Shown: piece by piece, positions 1 through 8,590 of the stretch | Position numbering within the stretch: the stretch's first letter is position 1 | How the letters are laid out: each line of letters begins with the position of its first letter | Assembly (NCBI GenBank): GCA_001767835.1 | Contig: MEMA01000039.1 | Span: 1 to 39,355, forward strand | Length of the DNA stretch: 39,355 nt | Direction: 5' to 3' | From: Alphaproteobacteria bacterium GWC2_42_16 | Lineage (GTDB): Bacteria > Pseudomonadota > Alphaproteobacteria > UBA9655 | Position numbers and translations under genes: made by a program | Notes under the pieces: generated by a model | What the model saw: the letters and a program-made list of their open reading frames with translations, nothing else | Databases searched by the model: none | Told to the model about the DNA's origin: nothing

Positions 1-90
1 ATATTTTTAAGATTTGGATTTTTTTACTGGCCGCTCATTGAGGGAGGCGGCCAATTTTTATGGGCGAAAATGGATCATTTTTAGTGGGCG
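1..90. mobile_element. possible IS-end remnant with a GC-rich hairpin
   Basis: This stretch has no gene. It contains an inverted repeat, GGCCGC at 29-34 and GCGGCC at 47-52, followed by a short T-run, so it could act as a terminator. After it comes a GGATCA-containing segment (72-77) that abuts the truncated TPR reading frame at 91. The style, a GC hairpin plus a GATC-type motif next to a broken gene, resembles the ends of IS21-group elements. No transposase is visible inside the window, so the assignment is inference. Confidence 0.35.
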
Positions 91-705
91 TTGAGGGAAG
101 AGAGGCATTATGACAAAGCTAAAGAACTTCTAGAAAAAAGTTTAGCCATTCACACTAACGTATTTGAAGATAATAACATTAGAACAGGGTTGGTTCTTTT
201 TCATCTGGGAAACTTATATAAAGATATGGGAGAATTTGAAAAAGCAAAAACCCTTCTTGAAAAAAGTCTTATAGCTCACGAACAAAATTATGGCAAAAAT
301 CATATCGAAACCATGCGAGTTTTAAGAAGTCTTGGGCAGAATTACCTTTTGAAAGGACATCTGCCAACAGCACAAGAGTACCTATCTAAGGTAGAAGAGA
401 TATTTCAAAAAAATAACCATCCTGACGTTTATATGGTTTTTGAAGATTTAGCCGAGCTATATCTTAAAAAAGCTATGCTTGAAGCAAATAAAGGAGATAC
501 AAAACAATCCCAAGCCTTTCAAATCCAAGCTACTTCCTACCTAAAGCAAGCTTTAGAAGTTGTAAAAACTCATTTTCCAAAAGATTCTCCTCACATTCTG
601 AGAATTCAAAACAAGATTGAAAAATTAAAAGGAATGAATTCTTTATTACAGGAAAAAACGATAAGACCAAAAGTATACCCGGCGTATACCCGCTACATTT
701 TTTGA
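91..705 (+). CDS. TPR protein, probable 5'-truncated remnant
   Basis: About 204 residues made of tetratricopeptide-like helical pairs, for example the segment with GNLYKDMGEFEKAKTLLEKS around residues 41-60. The reading frame is blocked by a TAG at 82-84 and the only nearby start is a TTG at 91 without a clear ribosome site. This looks like the 3' end of a longer gene cut by an insertion or deletion at about position 90. The last 25 residues (a Tyr/Phe, Ser-Pro-His and Ile-rich tail) resemble the end of the NB-ARC/TPR protein at 32338-35805, so this may be the tail of a paralogous STAND-TPR gene. It probably lies inside an old island that integrated at the adjacent tRNA-Lys. It is probably not functional alone. 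Confidence 0.6.
   Translation: MREERHYDKAKELLEKSLAIHTNVFEDNNIRTGLVLFHLGNLYKDMGEFEKAKTLLEKSLIAHEQNYGKNHIETMRVLRSLGQNYLLKGHLPTAQEYLSKVEEIFQKNNHPDVYMVFEDLAELYLKKAMLEANKGDTKQSQAFQIQATSYLKQALEVVKTHFPKDSPHILRIQNKIEKLKGMNSLLQEKTIRPKVYPAYTRYIF
672..689. repeat. GTATAC-n5-GTATAC module, copy 1
   Basis: AGTATACCCGGCGTATAC lies 50 nt from the CCA end of the tRNA-Lys(CUU) gene. The identical 18-mer occurs at 15297-15314, also 50 nt from the tRNA-Lys(UUU) 3' fragment. The two GTATAC hexamers make an interrupted palindrome. It may be an integrase or attachment-region element, or a conserved tRNA-downstream signal. Confidence 0.7.
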
Positions 706-738
706 ATTTTATGAAATCTCCAAACCCCTTGATTTTCC

Positions 739-814
<76 letters not shown>

Positions 815-849
815 CACAAAAAGGAAGATATTAAAAATAATCTTAAGTT

Positions 850-1464
850 TTATCGTGAGTAAAACTCAACCACAAGGTTCGGTTCCATTTGTACCGGATA
901 AGGCACTTCCATCAACGTTGGGGTTCTTACATACGTCCCCTTCATTGCCTTATGATCGACTTCTAAGTATTCGGGCACATCTCTTTCTGCTAATTGAGCA
1001 GCCTCCATAACAACAGCCAATTGCTTGGATTTCTCCCGAATTTCAATCACATCCCCTGGGCTTGCAATATAGGAGGAAATATTAACCCGCTTTCCGTTAA
1101 CAAGGACATGGCCGTGATTTACAAACTGACGAGCCGCAAAAACCGTTGGAACAAATTTCATACGATAAATTAAAGCATCCAAACGAGATTCTAAAAGGCC
1201 GATAAGGTTTTCACCCGTATCTCCTCTGCGTCGGATAGCTTCCGCATAAAGGCGACGAAACTGACGCTCTGTGATATTTCCATAATATCCCTTTAGCTTC
1301 TGCTTCGCTGTTAATTGAAGGCCGAAGTCAGAGGGCTTGGAACGACGTTGACCATGCTGCCCCGGACCATAGGAACGCGCATTATAAGGGCTTTTTGGAC
1401 GCCCCCATAAGTTTACACCAAGGCGCCGATCTATTTTGTGTTTGGATTCAATTCTTTTACTCAT
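850..1464 (-). CDS. rpsD: 30S ribosomal protein S4
   Basis: 204 residues, the full alphaproteobacterial S4 length. The N-terminal part carries the basic 16S rRNA-binding segment ([20 protein letters not shown], residues 2-21) and the conserved [10 protein letters not shown]. An S4 RNA-binding domain spans about residues 94-155 ([11 protein letters not shown], then [12 protein letters not shown]). S4 nucleates 30S assembly and in many bacteria represses its own operon by binding mRNA. A ribosome site (AAAGGAAA) precedes the ATG. The gene is last in a leftward block but has its own strong promoter and a structured leader of about 140 nt, so it is likely expressed apart from proS. Confidence 0.98.
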   Translation of the reverse strand: MSKRIESKHKIDRRLGVNLWGRPKSPYNARSYGPGQHGQRRSKPSDFGLQLTAKQKLKGYYGNITERQFRRLYAEAIRRRGDTGENLIGLLESRLDALIYRMKFVPTVFAARQFVNHGHVLVNGKRVNISSYIASPGDVIEIREKSKQLAVVMEAAQLAERDVPEYLEVDHKAMKGTYVRTPTLMEVPYPVQMEPNLVVEFYSR

Positions 1465-1610
1465 TCAAAAATTTCCTTTGGGAGTGAAACTCCACGGGCA
1501 TAATCCCGTGATATTTTGCCTCTCTTCGTCGGGGTTCACCCGCTAAAGCTGCCACCCACCTCCATTCCTAAGCTCACGCTAGGGGCTTTGCGAAGGCGGA
1601 TAAATGCTGA
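1465..1610 (-). promoter_or_regulatory. structured rpsD 5' leader
   Basis: About 145 nt lie between the predicted rpsD transcription start and the ATG. On the minus strand they contain a 6-bp hairpin, CACGGG (plus 1493-1498) pairing with CCCGTG (plus 1504-1509), and a CGGG/CCCG hairpin around plus 1530-1542, followed by the ribosome site. S4 autoregulates through leader RNA in other bacteria, so this is a candidate control element. No known leader family was recognised and a separate small RNA is not excluded. Confidence 0.5.
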
Positions 1611-1614
1611 GGAG

Positions 1615-1642
1615 ACTATAATCAATAAAAGCTTCTTGTCAA
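1615..1642 (-). promoter_or_regulatory. sigma70-type promoter for rpsD
   Basis: On the minus strand TTGACA (plus 1642-1637) and TATAGT (plus 1620-1615) are separated by 16 bp. This near-consensus promoter lies just after the end of proS and points at rpsD. Confidence 0.8.
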
Positions 1643-1677
1643 ATCGTTTTCACAACGCAACTGTAAATGTATCCGCA

Positions 1678-2958
1678 TTAAAAAACCTTTCTTAAAGCAT
1701 CCTCAAAGGACAGCTCCAGCTTTTCTCCTGTTTTGCGATTTTTAAGCTCACAATACCCTGAAGAAACACTTCGCGGACCCACAATAATTTGCCAAGGAAG
1801 TCCTATAAGGTCCATATCAGCAAATTTAGCCCCTGGTCCTAAATCTCGGTCATCATAAAGAACCTCAACGCCATTATTCAAAAGCTTTTCATAAAGATCG
1901 TCACAAAGGCGCTTACACCCTTCATTCTTAATATTTAAATTCAAAAGCCCCACTTTAAAGGGAGCCACACTCATCGGCCATTTTATACCATTTTCATCAT
2001 GATGTGCTTCAATAATCGCCGCTACAAGGCGGGAAATTCCAATGCCGTAAGACCCCATTTCCACAGGAACCTGCTTACCATCAAGGCCCATCACATAAGC
2101 CCCTAAAGGAATAGAATACTTTGTTCCAAAATAAAAAACATGCCCCACCTCAATACCACGGGCCGTCTTCAAGCGCTCCTTAGGCACAGGACAATTCTTT
2201 GGATCATGGAGTTCATCAGAGGCTGCATAAAGGCTTTGAAGGCGATCAAGGGTCAAGGAATTGACGTCCAAATTTTCGTAGTCAGCGTCATAAAAAATCT
2301 CGCTCTCGCCTGTTTCCGCAAGGATTTGAAACTCGTGGCTCAGATCACCTCCAATAGCACCTGAAGCAGCCCTCACAGGGATGGCGGTCAGATCCATACG
2401 CGAAAAAGTTTTAACGTAAGCTTCAAGCATAGCTTGATAAGAAGCTCTTGACCCTTCTATGGTAAGGTCAAAGGAGTAATTATCTTTCATCAAAAATTCC
2501 CGGCCGCGCATGACACCAAAACGAGGGCGAATCTCATCCCGAAACTTCCATTGAATATTATAAAAACGCTTGGGAAGGTCACGGTAACTCTTAATAAAAC
2601 GCGCGAAAATATCCGTAATAACTTCTTCCGCCGTAGGGCCATAGAGCATCTCTCGTTCATGACGATCTTGGATACGAAGCATTTCCTTGCCATAATCATG
2701 ATAACGCCCACTTCTTTCCCAAAGCTCGGCGGGTTGAATTGTGGGCATCAAGACCTCAAGGCTTCCGGCTTTATCTTGCTCTTCCCTTACAATTTGAGAG
2801 ACCTTTTGGAGGACTTTTAGCCCTAGAGGAAGCCAAGTGTAAATTCCCGAGGTAACTTGGGAAATCATTCCACCACGGAGCATCAGGCGATGGGACATAA
2901 TTTGGGCTTCTTGAGGTGTCTCCCTCAAGGTTGGATAGAAAAAAACTGAAGATCGCAT
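1678..2958 (-). CDS. proS: prolyl-tRNA synthetase, short alphaproteobacterial type
   Basis: Class II aminoacyl-tRNA synthetase that charges tRNA-Pro. Motif 1 lies around residues 34-46 ([11 protein letters not shown]). Motif 2 is at 139-159 ([10 protein letters not shown] and REFLMKD). Motif 3 is at about 301-317 ([10 protein letters not shown]). The C-terminal anticodon-binding domain covers about 335-426. At 426 residues it lacks the full editing insertion found between motifs 2 and 3 in the 570-residue bacterial form, as is usual in Alphaproteobacteria. A very strong ribosome site (GGGAGGAGAG) precedes the ATG, 14 nt after lptB. This suggests translation from the lpt operon mRNA. Confidence 0.97.
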   Translation of the reverse strand: MRSSVFFYPTLRETPQEAQIMSHRLMLRGGMISQVTSGIYTWLPLGLKVLQKVSQIVREEQDKAGSLEVLMPTIQPAELWERSGRYHDYGKEMLRIQDRHEREMLYGPTAEEVITDIFARFIKSYRDLPKRFYNIQWKFRDEIRPRFGVMRGREFLMKDNYSFDLTIEGSRASYQAMLEAYVKTFSRMDLTAIPVRAASGAIGGDLSHEFQILAETGESEIFYDADYENLDVNSLTLDRLQSLYAASDELHDPKNCPVPKERLKTARGIEVGHVFYFGTKYSIPLGAYVMGLDGKQVPVEMGSYGIGISRLVAAIIEAHHDENGIKWPMSVAPFKVGLLNLNIKNEGCKRLCDDLYEKLLNNGVEVLYDDRDLGPGAKFADMDLIGLPWQIIVGPRSVSSGYCELKNRKTGEKLELSFEDALRKVF

Positions 2959-2972
2959 ATATCTCTCCTCCC

Positions 2973-3728
2973 TTAAAGTTTAAATTTCTCCCCGAGGTAA
3001 ACTTGACGAACTCGCTTGTCAGCAACAATCTCCTCGGGTGTTCCTTCTTTTAAAACAAGACCTTCATTAATAATGTAGGCTCGATCCACAATGCCAAGGG
3101 TATCGCGCACATTATGATCCGTAATTAAAACTCCAATGTTCTTTTCCTTCAAATGGGAAATAAGGTCACGAATCTCCCCAACGGCTATAGGATCAATGCC
3201 TGCCAAAGGCTCATCAAGCAACATGAAATGGGGGCTACTCGCAAGAGAACGGGCAATTTCTGTCCGTCGTCTTTCACCACCTGATAAGGAAAGGGCAGAA
3301 GATTTTCGAATATGTTTAATGGAGAATTCATCCAAAAGCATTTCCAGACGCTCTTCTCGATGATCATAATCTGGCTCTACAAGCTCAAGAATGGCTCTTA
3401 TATTGTTCTCAACTGTAAGCCCACGAAAAATGGACGTTTCTTGAGGAAGATATCCGATGCCAAGCCGTGCTCTTCTATACATAGGGAGGGCTGATATATC
3501 ATGGTTATCCAACAATACAGAACCAAAATCGGCCTTAATCAAACCTATAATGATCGTAAAACAGGTGGTCTTTCCTGCACCATTTGGACCTAAAAGGCCA
3601 ACAGCTTCTCCACGCGTTACCGTAAGATTTACATCATCAACAACCACACGTCTAGAATAGGATTTCCTTAAATTCTTTGCCCTAAGACCTTCAGCTAGTG
3701 CAGGTGTTGCTTGAGAAAGTGACGTCAT
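2973..3728 (-). CDS. lptB: LPS export ABC transporter ATP-binding protein
   Basis: Cytoplasmic ATPase of the LptB2FG transporter that extracts LPS from the inner membrane. Visible motifs are Walker [10 protein letters not shown] (47-55), the Q-loop at Q96, signature LSGGE (148-152), Walker B FMLLDE (168-173) with DEPLAGIDP, and the H-loop His205. Length (251) is typical with a short N-terminal extension. It follows lptA by 17 nt and precedes proS by 14 nt, so it is part of the leftward kdsD-lptC-lptA-lptB operon. Confidence 0.97.
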   Translation of the reverse strand: MTSLSQATPALAEGLRAKNLRKSYSRRVVVDDVNLTVTRGEAVGLLGPNGAGKTTCFTIIIGLIKADFGSVLLDNHDISALPMYRRARLGIGYLPQETSIFRGLTVENNIRAILELVEPDYDHREERLEMLLDEFSIKHIRKSSALSLSGGERRRTEIARSLASSPHFMLLDEPLAGIDPIAVGEIRDLISHLKEKNIGVLITDHNVRDTLGIVDRAYIINEGLVLKEGTPEEIVADKRVRQVYLGEKFKL

Positions 3729-3745
3729 ACCAAATTACTTTACAT

Positions 3746-4687
3746 TTATTGAGACAATGTTTCAGATTCCCTTTTAGCAGGGAGTGGAAGGATCTGTCTA
3801 TCCTTATGCTTGGCGGAGGTCTCTTTTAGAGGGTCTTTCTTCTTCTCCTTTATATTCTTAGCATCCTTTGGAATAATAATGCCAGAAATGCGTTTTTGAG
3901 CTCCGGATTGGGAGCAGCCTACAGGTTGGGCAAACATTTCAGCCACATTTGTTTTTAAATTATGACGGGCATAGCCTCCTTCAATGATGTTATCTCCTTG
4001 CAAAATCCTAACGTTATCAAAGACCTCAACCAGGTGATTTTTTGCATAATAAACCCCGCGATCTCCTGTCACGAATCCCTTTGGACTGGAAGCAAGCATG
4101 TTGCCTTCGGCTTCGAGGCGATCGATAGAAAGCTTTTCCTTACCCTCTTTCTTTTTTCCCTCAGAGGGGCTGAAATAAGCGGTCAGCGTATCAGCTTCTA
4201 TCAGTTCTTCTTTTTCAGGAAAGGTCGCCACCGCTTTCCCACGAGCAATTCCTTTGTTTTGCGCATGCCAGTATTCAAGCGAATCTCGCGCTGTGATGTT
4301 TTCTTTGGAGGTCACGATTTTTAAGTTTCCCCCTGTCAAAAGAACACGATCAAGGGCAACGTCATAATGGGCATGATCTCCATAGGCTTTTTCTGAAGGC
4401 GTTTCCATAACTACATGACCATCTGCCATCATAGCAGTGATGTCGCGCCCTTTCCCCTCTGTAAAGAAAACCGTTAAAACATCCGCATAAATCGTTGATG
4501 TGCCTTTCTTTGCTAAGGCGTTTCCTGTAGCCACACATTTATTCATTGTTTCATCACACACGACAGAATTTTCAGCTTCAATAATAATGGGAGTCTCCTC
4601 ACTATCATTCCTTAACCGATCTAACATCTCTCCGTAACATAAGGTAGGTATAAGAAGGGGTAAGAAAAGGAGTTTACTCAAGGTCAT
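3746..4687 (-). CDS. lptA: LPS transport periplasmic protein LptA (OstA-like)
   Basis: Periplasmic bridge protein carrying LPS between the inner-membrane complex and LptD. An N-terminal signal peptide is visible (residues 1-19, hydrophobic stretch LLFLPLLIPTL). An OstA/LptA beta-jellyroll region follows, with repeated patterns such as VVCDETMNKCVATGNA, ARGKAVATFP and EVFDNVRILQGDN. At 313 residues it is well over the usual 170-250. The excess is a Lys/Glu-rich insertion near residues 175-183 and a Lys-rich tail of about 60 residues. It ends 17 nt before lptB and starts 2 nt after the stop of lptC, consistent with coupled translation. Confidence 0.92.
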   Translation of the reverse strand: MTLSKLLFLPLLIPTLCYGEMLDRLRNDSEETPIIIEAENSVVCDETMNKCVATGNALAKKGTSTIYADVLTVFFTEGKGRDITAMMADGHVVMETPSEKAYGDHAHYDVALDRVLLTGGNLKIVTSKENITARDSLEYWHAQNKGIARGKAVATFPEKEELIEADTLTAYFSPSEGKKKEGKEKLSIDRLEAEGNMLASSPKGFVTGDRGVYYAKNHLVEVFDNVRILQGDNIIEGGYARHNLKTNVAEMFAQPVGCSQSGAQKRISGIIIPKDAKNIKEKKKDPLKETSAKHKDRQILPLPAKRESETLSQ

Positions 4688-4689
4688 CG

Positions 4690-5307
4690 TTATCCTTTTT
4701 TCTTCTTAAGAGAACCCCGATTAATTTCAATACGAGAAGGCCCCTTTAATGTAATGACCTTCTTTCCTTCCGAGCGATTTTCAATTTTAAAACCATTCTG
4801 TCCATAAATTTTCCCTGCGGGCCCTTCTCCTTCTATGGATAAATCCCCTTCAATGACTTTGTTTTCAAGTGTTATACGGGCCTTTTGGGTATGCACATGA
4901 TAGCCATCCGTACTCGTCAATGTGACGTCTCCTTTTAAATCTAAGAATTTACCTTGATTATCGTAATATCCTTCCTTTGCCTCAAGGTTAAAAGTTTGAC
5001 CCTCTTCAACTGTTATAGCTCCCGATGGATTTGTAAGATCTGCAATACCCTCTGTTGTTTGCTTTGCCCAATCCGCATCCACATGAAAGGGCTGGTCTGT
5101 CTCATCGGTTGAAACATAGTGGGGGTGAACCATTCTGTTTTCTTGAATTTCAGGACGAGAGGCATCAACAAGAACCATATCCTCTTTACCCAAAGACATG
5201 ATATAAGGCCATCCAAAAGTAAAGCCAAAAGCCAAAACGATTCCTATAAGCAGGGTCAGTTTTATGAAATTTACATAACGTGAATACGTCTTTGGAAATA
5301 AACTCAT
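4690..5307 (-). CDS. lptC: LPS export system protein LptC
   Basis: Bitopic inner-membrane protein of the Lpt machinery that passes LPS from LptB2FG to LptA. It has one N-terminal transmembrane segment (about residues 13-35) followed by a periplasmic OstA/LptC-like beta domain (about 80-200), visible as repeated G-x-F-x-L-x-G-x-V-type strands. Length 205 is normal. It starts 2 nt after the kdsD stop and ends 2 nt before lptA, and this gene order is diagnostic. Confidence 0.92.
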   Translation of the reverse strand: MSLFPKTYSRYVNFIKLTLLIGIVLAFGFTFGWPYIMSLGKEDMVLVDASRPEIQENRMVHPHYVSTDETDQPFHVDADWAKQTTEGIADLTNPSGAITVEEGQTFNLEAKEGYYDNQGKFLDLKGDVTLTSTDGYHVHTQKARITLENKVIEGDLSIEGEGPAGKIYGQNGFKIENRSEGKKVITLKGPSRIEINRGSLKKKKG

Positions 5308-5309
5308 CT

Positions 5310-6302
5310 TTAAAGAAGGCCCTCTCGCAAACAGTCATGAAGGCGTAAAAGCCCGACGAGTTGATTTGTTCCTTCTTCCAAAACAAAAAGGTTCGTAATT
5401 GAATTACGATTCATAAATCCAACGGCTTCAGTCGCAAAGGAAGAGGAAAAAATCGTTTTCGGAGATGCTGTCATTACCTTTCCAACTTTTTCACTGAGAA
5501 GGGTTGAACTCATGTGACGACGCAGGTCTCCATCTGTCACAACTCCAATTAATTGCCCGCAATCATTTAAAACACCTATGCAACCAAACCCTTTCTCCGT
5601 CATGATAACAAGAGCTTCACTCATCAGAGTTTCTTTTGAAACAAGAGGAAGCTCCTTATAAGGACGCATTAGCTCTGATACATGCAATAACTTTTTTCCC
5701 AACCGCCCCCCAGGGTGAAAAGTTTTAAACTCTCGCTCAGAAAATCCTTTTCTCTTAAGCAAAGTGACCGCCAAGGCATCTCCAAGAGCCAGCATAAGAG
5801 TTGTCGATGTTGTTGGAGCAAGCCCCATCGGGCACGCTTCTGTAAAAGAGGGAAGGAGGAGCGTATGGTGGGCTGCTTTTGAAAGAAGGCTCTCAGCTTT
5901 ACATGTTATCGCTATTATAGGAATTGCAAAACGCTTTGCATAAGCAATCATGTCAGAGAGCTCTACTGTTCCCCCGGAAAGGGAGAGAATGATAAGCGTA
6001 TCTTTAAGGGTAACCATTCCCAAATCCCCGTGACTGGCTTCACTGGGATGAATAAAAAAGGCGGGAGTTCCTGTAGAGGAAAAGGTCGAGGCAATTTTAT
6101 GGGCGATATGACCGCTCTTTCCAATACCAGAGAGAATAACACGTCCTTCTGTTTGCATAAGGAGATCTAGAGCATTTTTGAAGGTGCTATCCAAGCTTCG
6201 TGCTAGAGTAAGGAGCGCCTCTGCTTCAAGATGTAAGACGCGATAAGCTTCTTCCAGGTCATCTTGAGAAACAAGTGAATTTGCGTTTGCTTGCTGCATC
6301 AA
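5310..6302 (-). CDS. kdsD: arabinose-5-phosphate isomerase, KdsD/KpsF family
   Basis: Converts ribulose 5-phosphate to arabinose 5-phosphate, the first committed step of Kdo synthesis for LPS. An N-terminal SIS sugar-isomerase domain carries GIGKSGHIAHK (59-69) and the HPSEASHGDLGM segment. Two CBS domains follow in the C-terminal third (about 212-265 and 275-330). Length 330 fits the family. Its position directly before lptC joins Kdo supply to LPS export in one operon. The start is MM; the second Met would also serve. Confidence 0.95.
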   Translation of the reverse strand: MMQQANANSLVSQDDLEEAYRVLHLEAEALLTLARSLDSTFKNALDLLMQTEGRVILSGIGKSGHIAHKIASTFSSTGTPAFFIHPSEASHGDLGMVTLKDTLIILSLSGGTVELSDMIAYAKRFAIPIIAITCKAESLLSKAAHHTLLLPSFTEACPMGLAPTTSTTLMLALGDALAVTLLKRKGFSEREFKTFHPGGRLGKKLLHVSELMRPYKELPLVSKETLMSEALVIMTEKGFGCIGVLNDCGQLIGVVTDGDLRRHMSSTLLSEKVGKVMTASPKTIFSSSFATEAVGFMNRNSITNLFVLEEGTNQLVGLLRLHDCLREGLL

Positions 6303-6343
6303 TATATTCTGCCTTAAAATTTAATAATTACTTTTCTTTATAC

Positions 6344-6958
6344 TTAATGTTGGAAAATATCAACTTCATTCCACCCTTGAATATCCAATTCACATCTGGC
6401 AGGAATAAATTTGAAGCAAGCCTTTGCTATGGACTCCCGTCCCTCTCGTTTTAAAAGTTCTTGCAAGGCGGCTTTGAGACGATGGAGGTAAATAACATCA
6501 CCGGCAGCATACTCCATTTGCTTCTCGGATAATTGTTCCGAGCCCCAGTCAGAGGTTTGCTCTTGTTTTGAAATCTCAACATTTAAAAGCTGCTTACATA
6601 AGTCCTTCAAACCATGTTTATCCGTATAGGTTCGTGAAAGACGGGAGGCAATCTTTGTACAAAAAAGCGGGGTTACATCAACTTTTAAATAATACTTTAA
6701 AATTGCATAATCAAACCGTGCAAAATGAAATATTTTCTCCAAACTCTTATCATTGAGAACAGCCCTTAGATGCGGAGCTTCATAGGATGATTTAAGAGGG
6801 AAATGAACCATGTGACAGTCTCCCCCACCTGAGGCTAGTTGCACAAGTGTTAAGCGATCACGAGGTATATAAAGTCCCATTGCTTCCGTATCAACAGCAA
6901 TAGAATGCTCAAATTTAAGGTTTGGAGGAAGATCTCCGCGGTGATAATGAATTTTCAT
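6344..6958 (-). CDS. rnd: ribonuclease D-type 3'-5' exonuclease
   Basis: DEDDy exonuclease domain. Candidate metal ligands are D23 and E25 (VDTEAMGL), D83 (HFARFDYAIL), and Y150 with D154 (YAAGDVIYLHRL). At 204 residues it has only the catalytic domain and lacks the HRDC domains of E. coli RNase D, as in the short alphaproteobacterial form. The family trims tRNA 3' ends and other structured RNAs. Its start is 44 nt from the 3' end of tRNA-Leu on the same strand, so the two may be co-transcribed, and kdsD follows 41 nt later. Confidence 0.92.
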   Translation of the reverse strand: MKIHYHRGDLPPNLKFEHSIAVDTEAMGLYIPRDRLTLVQLASGGGDCHMVHFPLKSSYEAPHLRAVLNDKSLEKIFHFARFDYAILKYYLKVDVTPLFCTKIASRLSRTYTDKHGLKDLCKQLLNVEISKQEQTSDWGSEQLSEKQMEYAAGDVIYLHRLKAALQELLKREGRESIAKACFKFIPARCELDIQGWNEVDIFQH

Positions 6959-6969
6959 ATTTTACTTTC

Positions 6970-6987
6970 ATGTCATTTTACTGACAT
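6970..6987 (-). other. small hairpin between tRNA-Leu and rnd
   Basis: ATGTCA and TGACAT form a 6-bp inverted repeat with a 6-nt loop between the tRNA-Leu 3' end and the rnd start. There is no T-run after it on the minus strand, so it is more likely an RNA-processing or stability structure than a terminator. Confidence 0.35.
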
Positions 6988-7002
6988 AAGTATACTCCTG
7001 AA

Positions 7003-7088
7003 TGGTGCCCAGGAGAAGACTCGAACTTCCACGAACTTTCGTTCACTAGAACCTGAATCTAGCGCGTCTACCATTTCGCCACCTGGGC
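7003..7088 (-). tRNA. tRNA-Leu(CAG)
   Basis: The minus strand gives a type II tRNA of 86 nt. The acceptor is GCCCAGG/CCTGGGC. The anticodon stem CTAGA/TCTAG has loop TTCAGGT, anticodon CAG. A long variable arm (TGAACGAAAGTTCG) precedes the T arm with GTTCGAGTC, and CCA is encoded at 7005-7003. A promoter lies just upstream. Confidence 0.97.
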
Positions 7089-7097
7089 TTCTGTTTC

Positions 7098-7126
7098 TCG
7101 TTACTGGTCTTAGCCCCAAAAGTCAA
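7098..7126 (-). promoter_or_regulatory. promoter of tRNA-Leu (and possibly rnd)
   Basis: On the minus strand TTGACT (plus 7126-7121) and TAACGA (plus 7103-7098) are spaced by 17 bp and lie about 10 nt before the mature tRNA 5' end. Confidence 0.5.
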
Positions 7127-7183
7127 TGATTTAGCTCAGTGTTTTTCCTTAAAATCTGATATACTTTTAAAAGGGGAGAAAAA

Positions 7184-8110
7184 ATGAGCACTGTTACCAT
7201 ATTTGGCGGCTCAGGATTTGTTGGCCGATATATCGTTGAGAAATTTGCAGCTAAAGGCCACTTAATTCGCGTAGCTGTTCGTAATCCCATCGCAGCGAAT
7301 TTTTTGAAGCCCCTTGGAGAAGTTGGACAAATTACACCCATCCAAGCTTCTATTCTTTCAACAAAAGATGTAGAAAACGCAATGGCCGGGTCAGACATCG
7401 TGATTAACCTTGTAGGGATCCTTTATGAAAAGGGCTCGCAAACCTTTGAAGCCATTCATGTGGAAGGGGCCCGTTGCGTTGCGGAAAAAGCTGCTGAATT
7501 GCACATTCCCGTTTTTCTTCACATGTCAGCCTTAGGAGCAAAGAAGAATTCTCGCTCTCGTTATGCTTCAACAAAAGCCCGCGGCGAAGAAGTCGTTTTA
7601 AAGCATTTCCCAGAAGCTACTGTTTTTCGCCCCAGTGTTATTTTTGGACCAGAGGATGCTTTCTTAAATAGATTTGCCGAAATGGCCCGTTTCTCTCCTT
7701 TTCTCCCCCTTATTGGTGGAGGAAAAACACGTTTCCAACCCGTTTATGTAGGTGATGTAGCGGAATGCTTTTTGAAAGCCGCCTTCAAGAAAGAATCCCG
7801 CGGGAAGACTTATGAGTTGGGAGGGACTGAAATTTATACATTCAAACAACTGATGGCGTACCTTTTAAAGACTATTTATCGAAAAAGGCTATTACTTCCC
7901 GTCCCCTTTAGTCTTGCCAGAATAATGGCAACTTTTGCACAGTTCTTACCAACACCGCCTCTAACTCCCGATCAAGTTGAATTGTTAAAATCCAATACAA
8001 CTGTTTCTTCAAAAGCCCTCATAGCGAAAGATCTTGGTGTTCATGTCAAGGCAATGGAAGCCTTAGCGCCTTTTTATTTAAAGAGATATCGTCCAGGAGG
8101 GAAAACCTAG
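7184..8110 (+). CDS. NDUFA9-like NAD(P)-binding SDR protein (complex I-associated family)
   Basis: Atypical short-chain dehydrogenase of the NDUFA9/39-kDa type, which in eukaryotes is an accessory subunit of respiratory complex I. Residues 5-15 (TIFGGSGFVGR) form the Rossmann nucleotide-binding loop. An RPSVIFGPED segment lies mid-protein and a YVGDVAECF stretch follows. Length 308 is typical. The catalytic Tyr-Lys pair of true SDRs is not conserved as such, so it probably binds nucleotide without classical oxidoreductase activity. AGGGGAG-type ribosome site lies before the ATG. It ends overlapping the convergent bamE by 4 nt. Confidence 0.85.
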   Translation: MSTVTIFGGSGFVGRYIVEKFAAKGHLIRVAVRNPIAANFLKPLGEVGQITPIQASILSTKDVENAMAGSDIVINLVGILYEKGSQTFEAIHVEGARCVAEKAAELHIPVFLHMSALGAKKNSRSRYASTKARGEEVVLKHFPEATVFRPSVIFGPEDAFLNRFAEMARFSPFLPLIGGGKTRFQPVYVGDVAECFLKAAFKKESRGKTYELGGTEIYTFKQLMAYLLKTIYRKRLLLPVPFSLARIMATFAQFLPTPPLTPDQVELLKSNTTVSSKALIAKDLGVHVKAMEALAPFYLKRYRPGGKT

Positions 8111-8571
8111 CGCCTTGGTCTTTCAGCGTCTGGATCTTTTCCATTAAAGCGGCCCACATTTCCAAATATCTGTTCGACAACGCTAAAGGTATGACCCGCA
8201 GTGGGTGTTGAACGTTGAATATGCGACACAACCTGTCTGTCTTTTTCGGAGAGGGAGTCAAGGGCTACCACCCTTCCCTGATCATTAAAATCAATGCGTG
8301 TAATATTACTTTTTAGAATGACGGGGTTAAAAAAGGCCCGACGCTGGGTCACCTCAGACATATAAAACCACGTGTTATTGCCAAAAGTAGAAACAGAAGA
8401 AGGTGTGCCTAAGAGCTCTGCAACTTGTTCTTTTTTTGTAACTCCGACTTTAATTTTTTCAAGTTGTACGGGCTCAACAACATGTCCACGATTGTCGATC
8501 GTTGCACAGCCCACGAGGATACAGGGAAGAAAAAGCGCTAAGGATTTAAAAGTTCTTGATTTCACAGTCAT
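8107..8571 (-). CDS. bamE: outer-membrane assembly lipoprotein BamE (SmpA/OmlA)
   Basis: Lipoprotein of the BAM complex that inserts outer-membrane proteins. The signal peptide ends in a lipobox (LVGC), followed by the SmpA/OmlA domain: KIKVGVTKKEQVAELLGTPS, then TWFYMSE and ITRIDFNDQGRV. I chose the ATG at 8571, which places the lipoprotein signal at the N-terminus; the longer frame from 8640 would overlap the divergent gene. About 154 residues. A divergent pairing with the bc1 chaperone gene is common in Alphaproteobacteria. Confidence 0.9.
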   Translation of the reverse strand: MTVKSRTFKSLALFLPCILVGCATIDNRGHVVEPVQLEKIKVGVTKKEQVAELLGTPSSVSTFGNNTWFYMSEVTQRRAFFNPVILKSNITRIDFNDQGRVVALDSLSEKDRQVVSHIQRSTPTAGHTFSVVEQIFGNVGRFNGKDPDAERPRR

Positions 8572-8590
8572 TTGTTTGTACGTGTCATAA

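Noticed and set aside
1465-1610. 4.5S SRP RNA, tmRNA or RNase P RNA
   Set aside because: None of the conserved cores (GGAA-loop SRP domain, tag frame, GAGGAAAGUC) is present.
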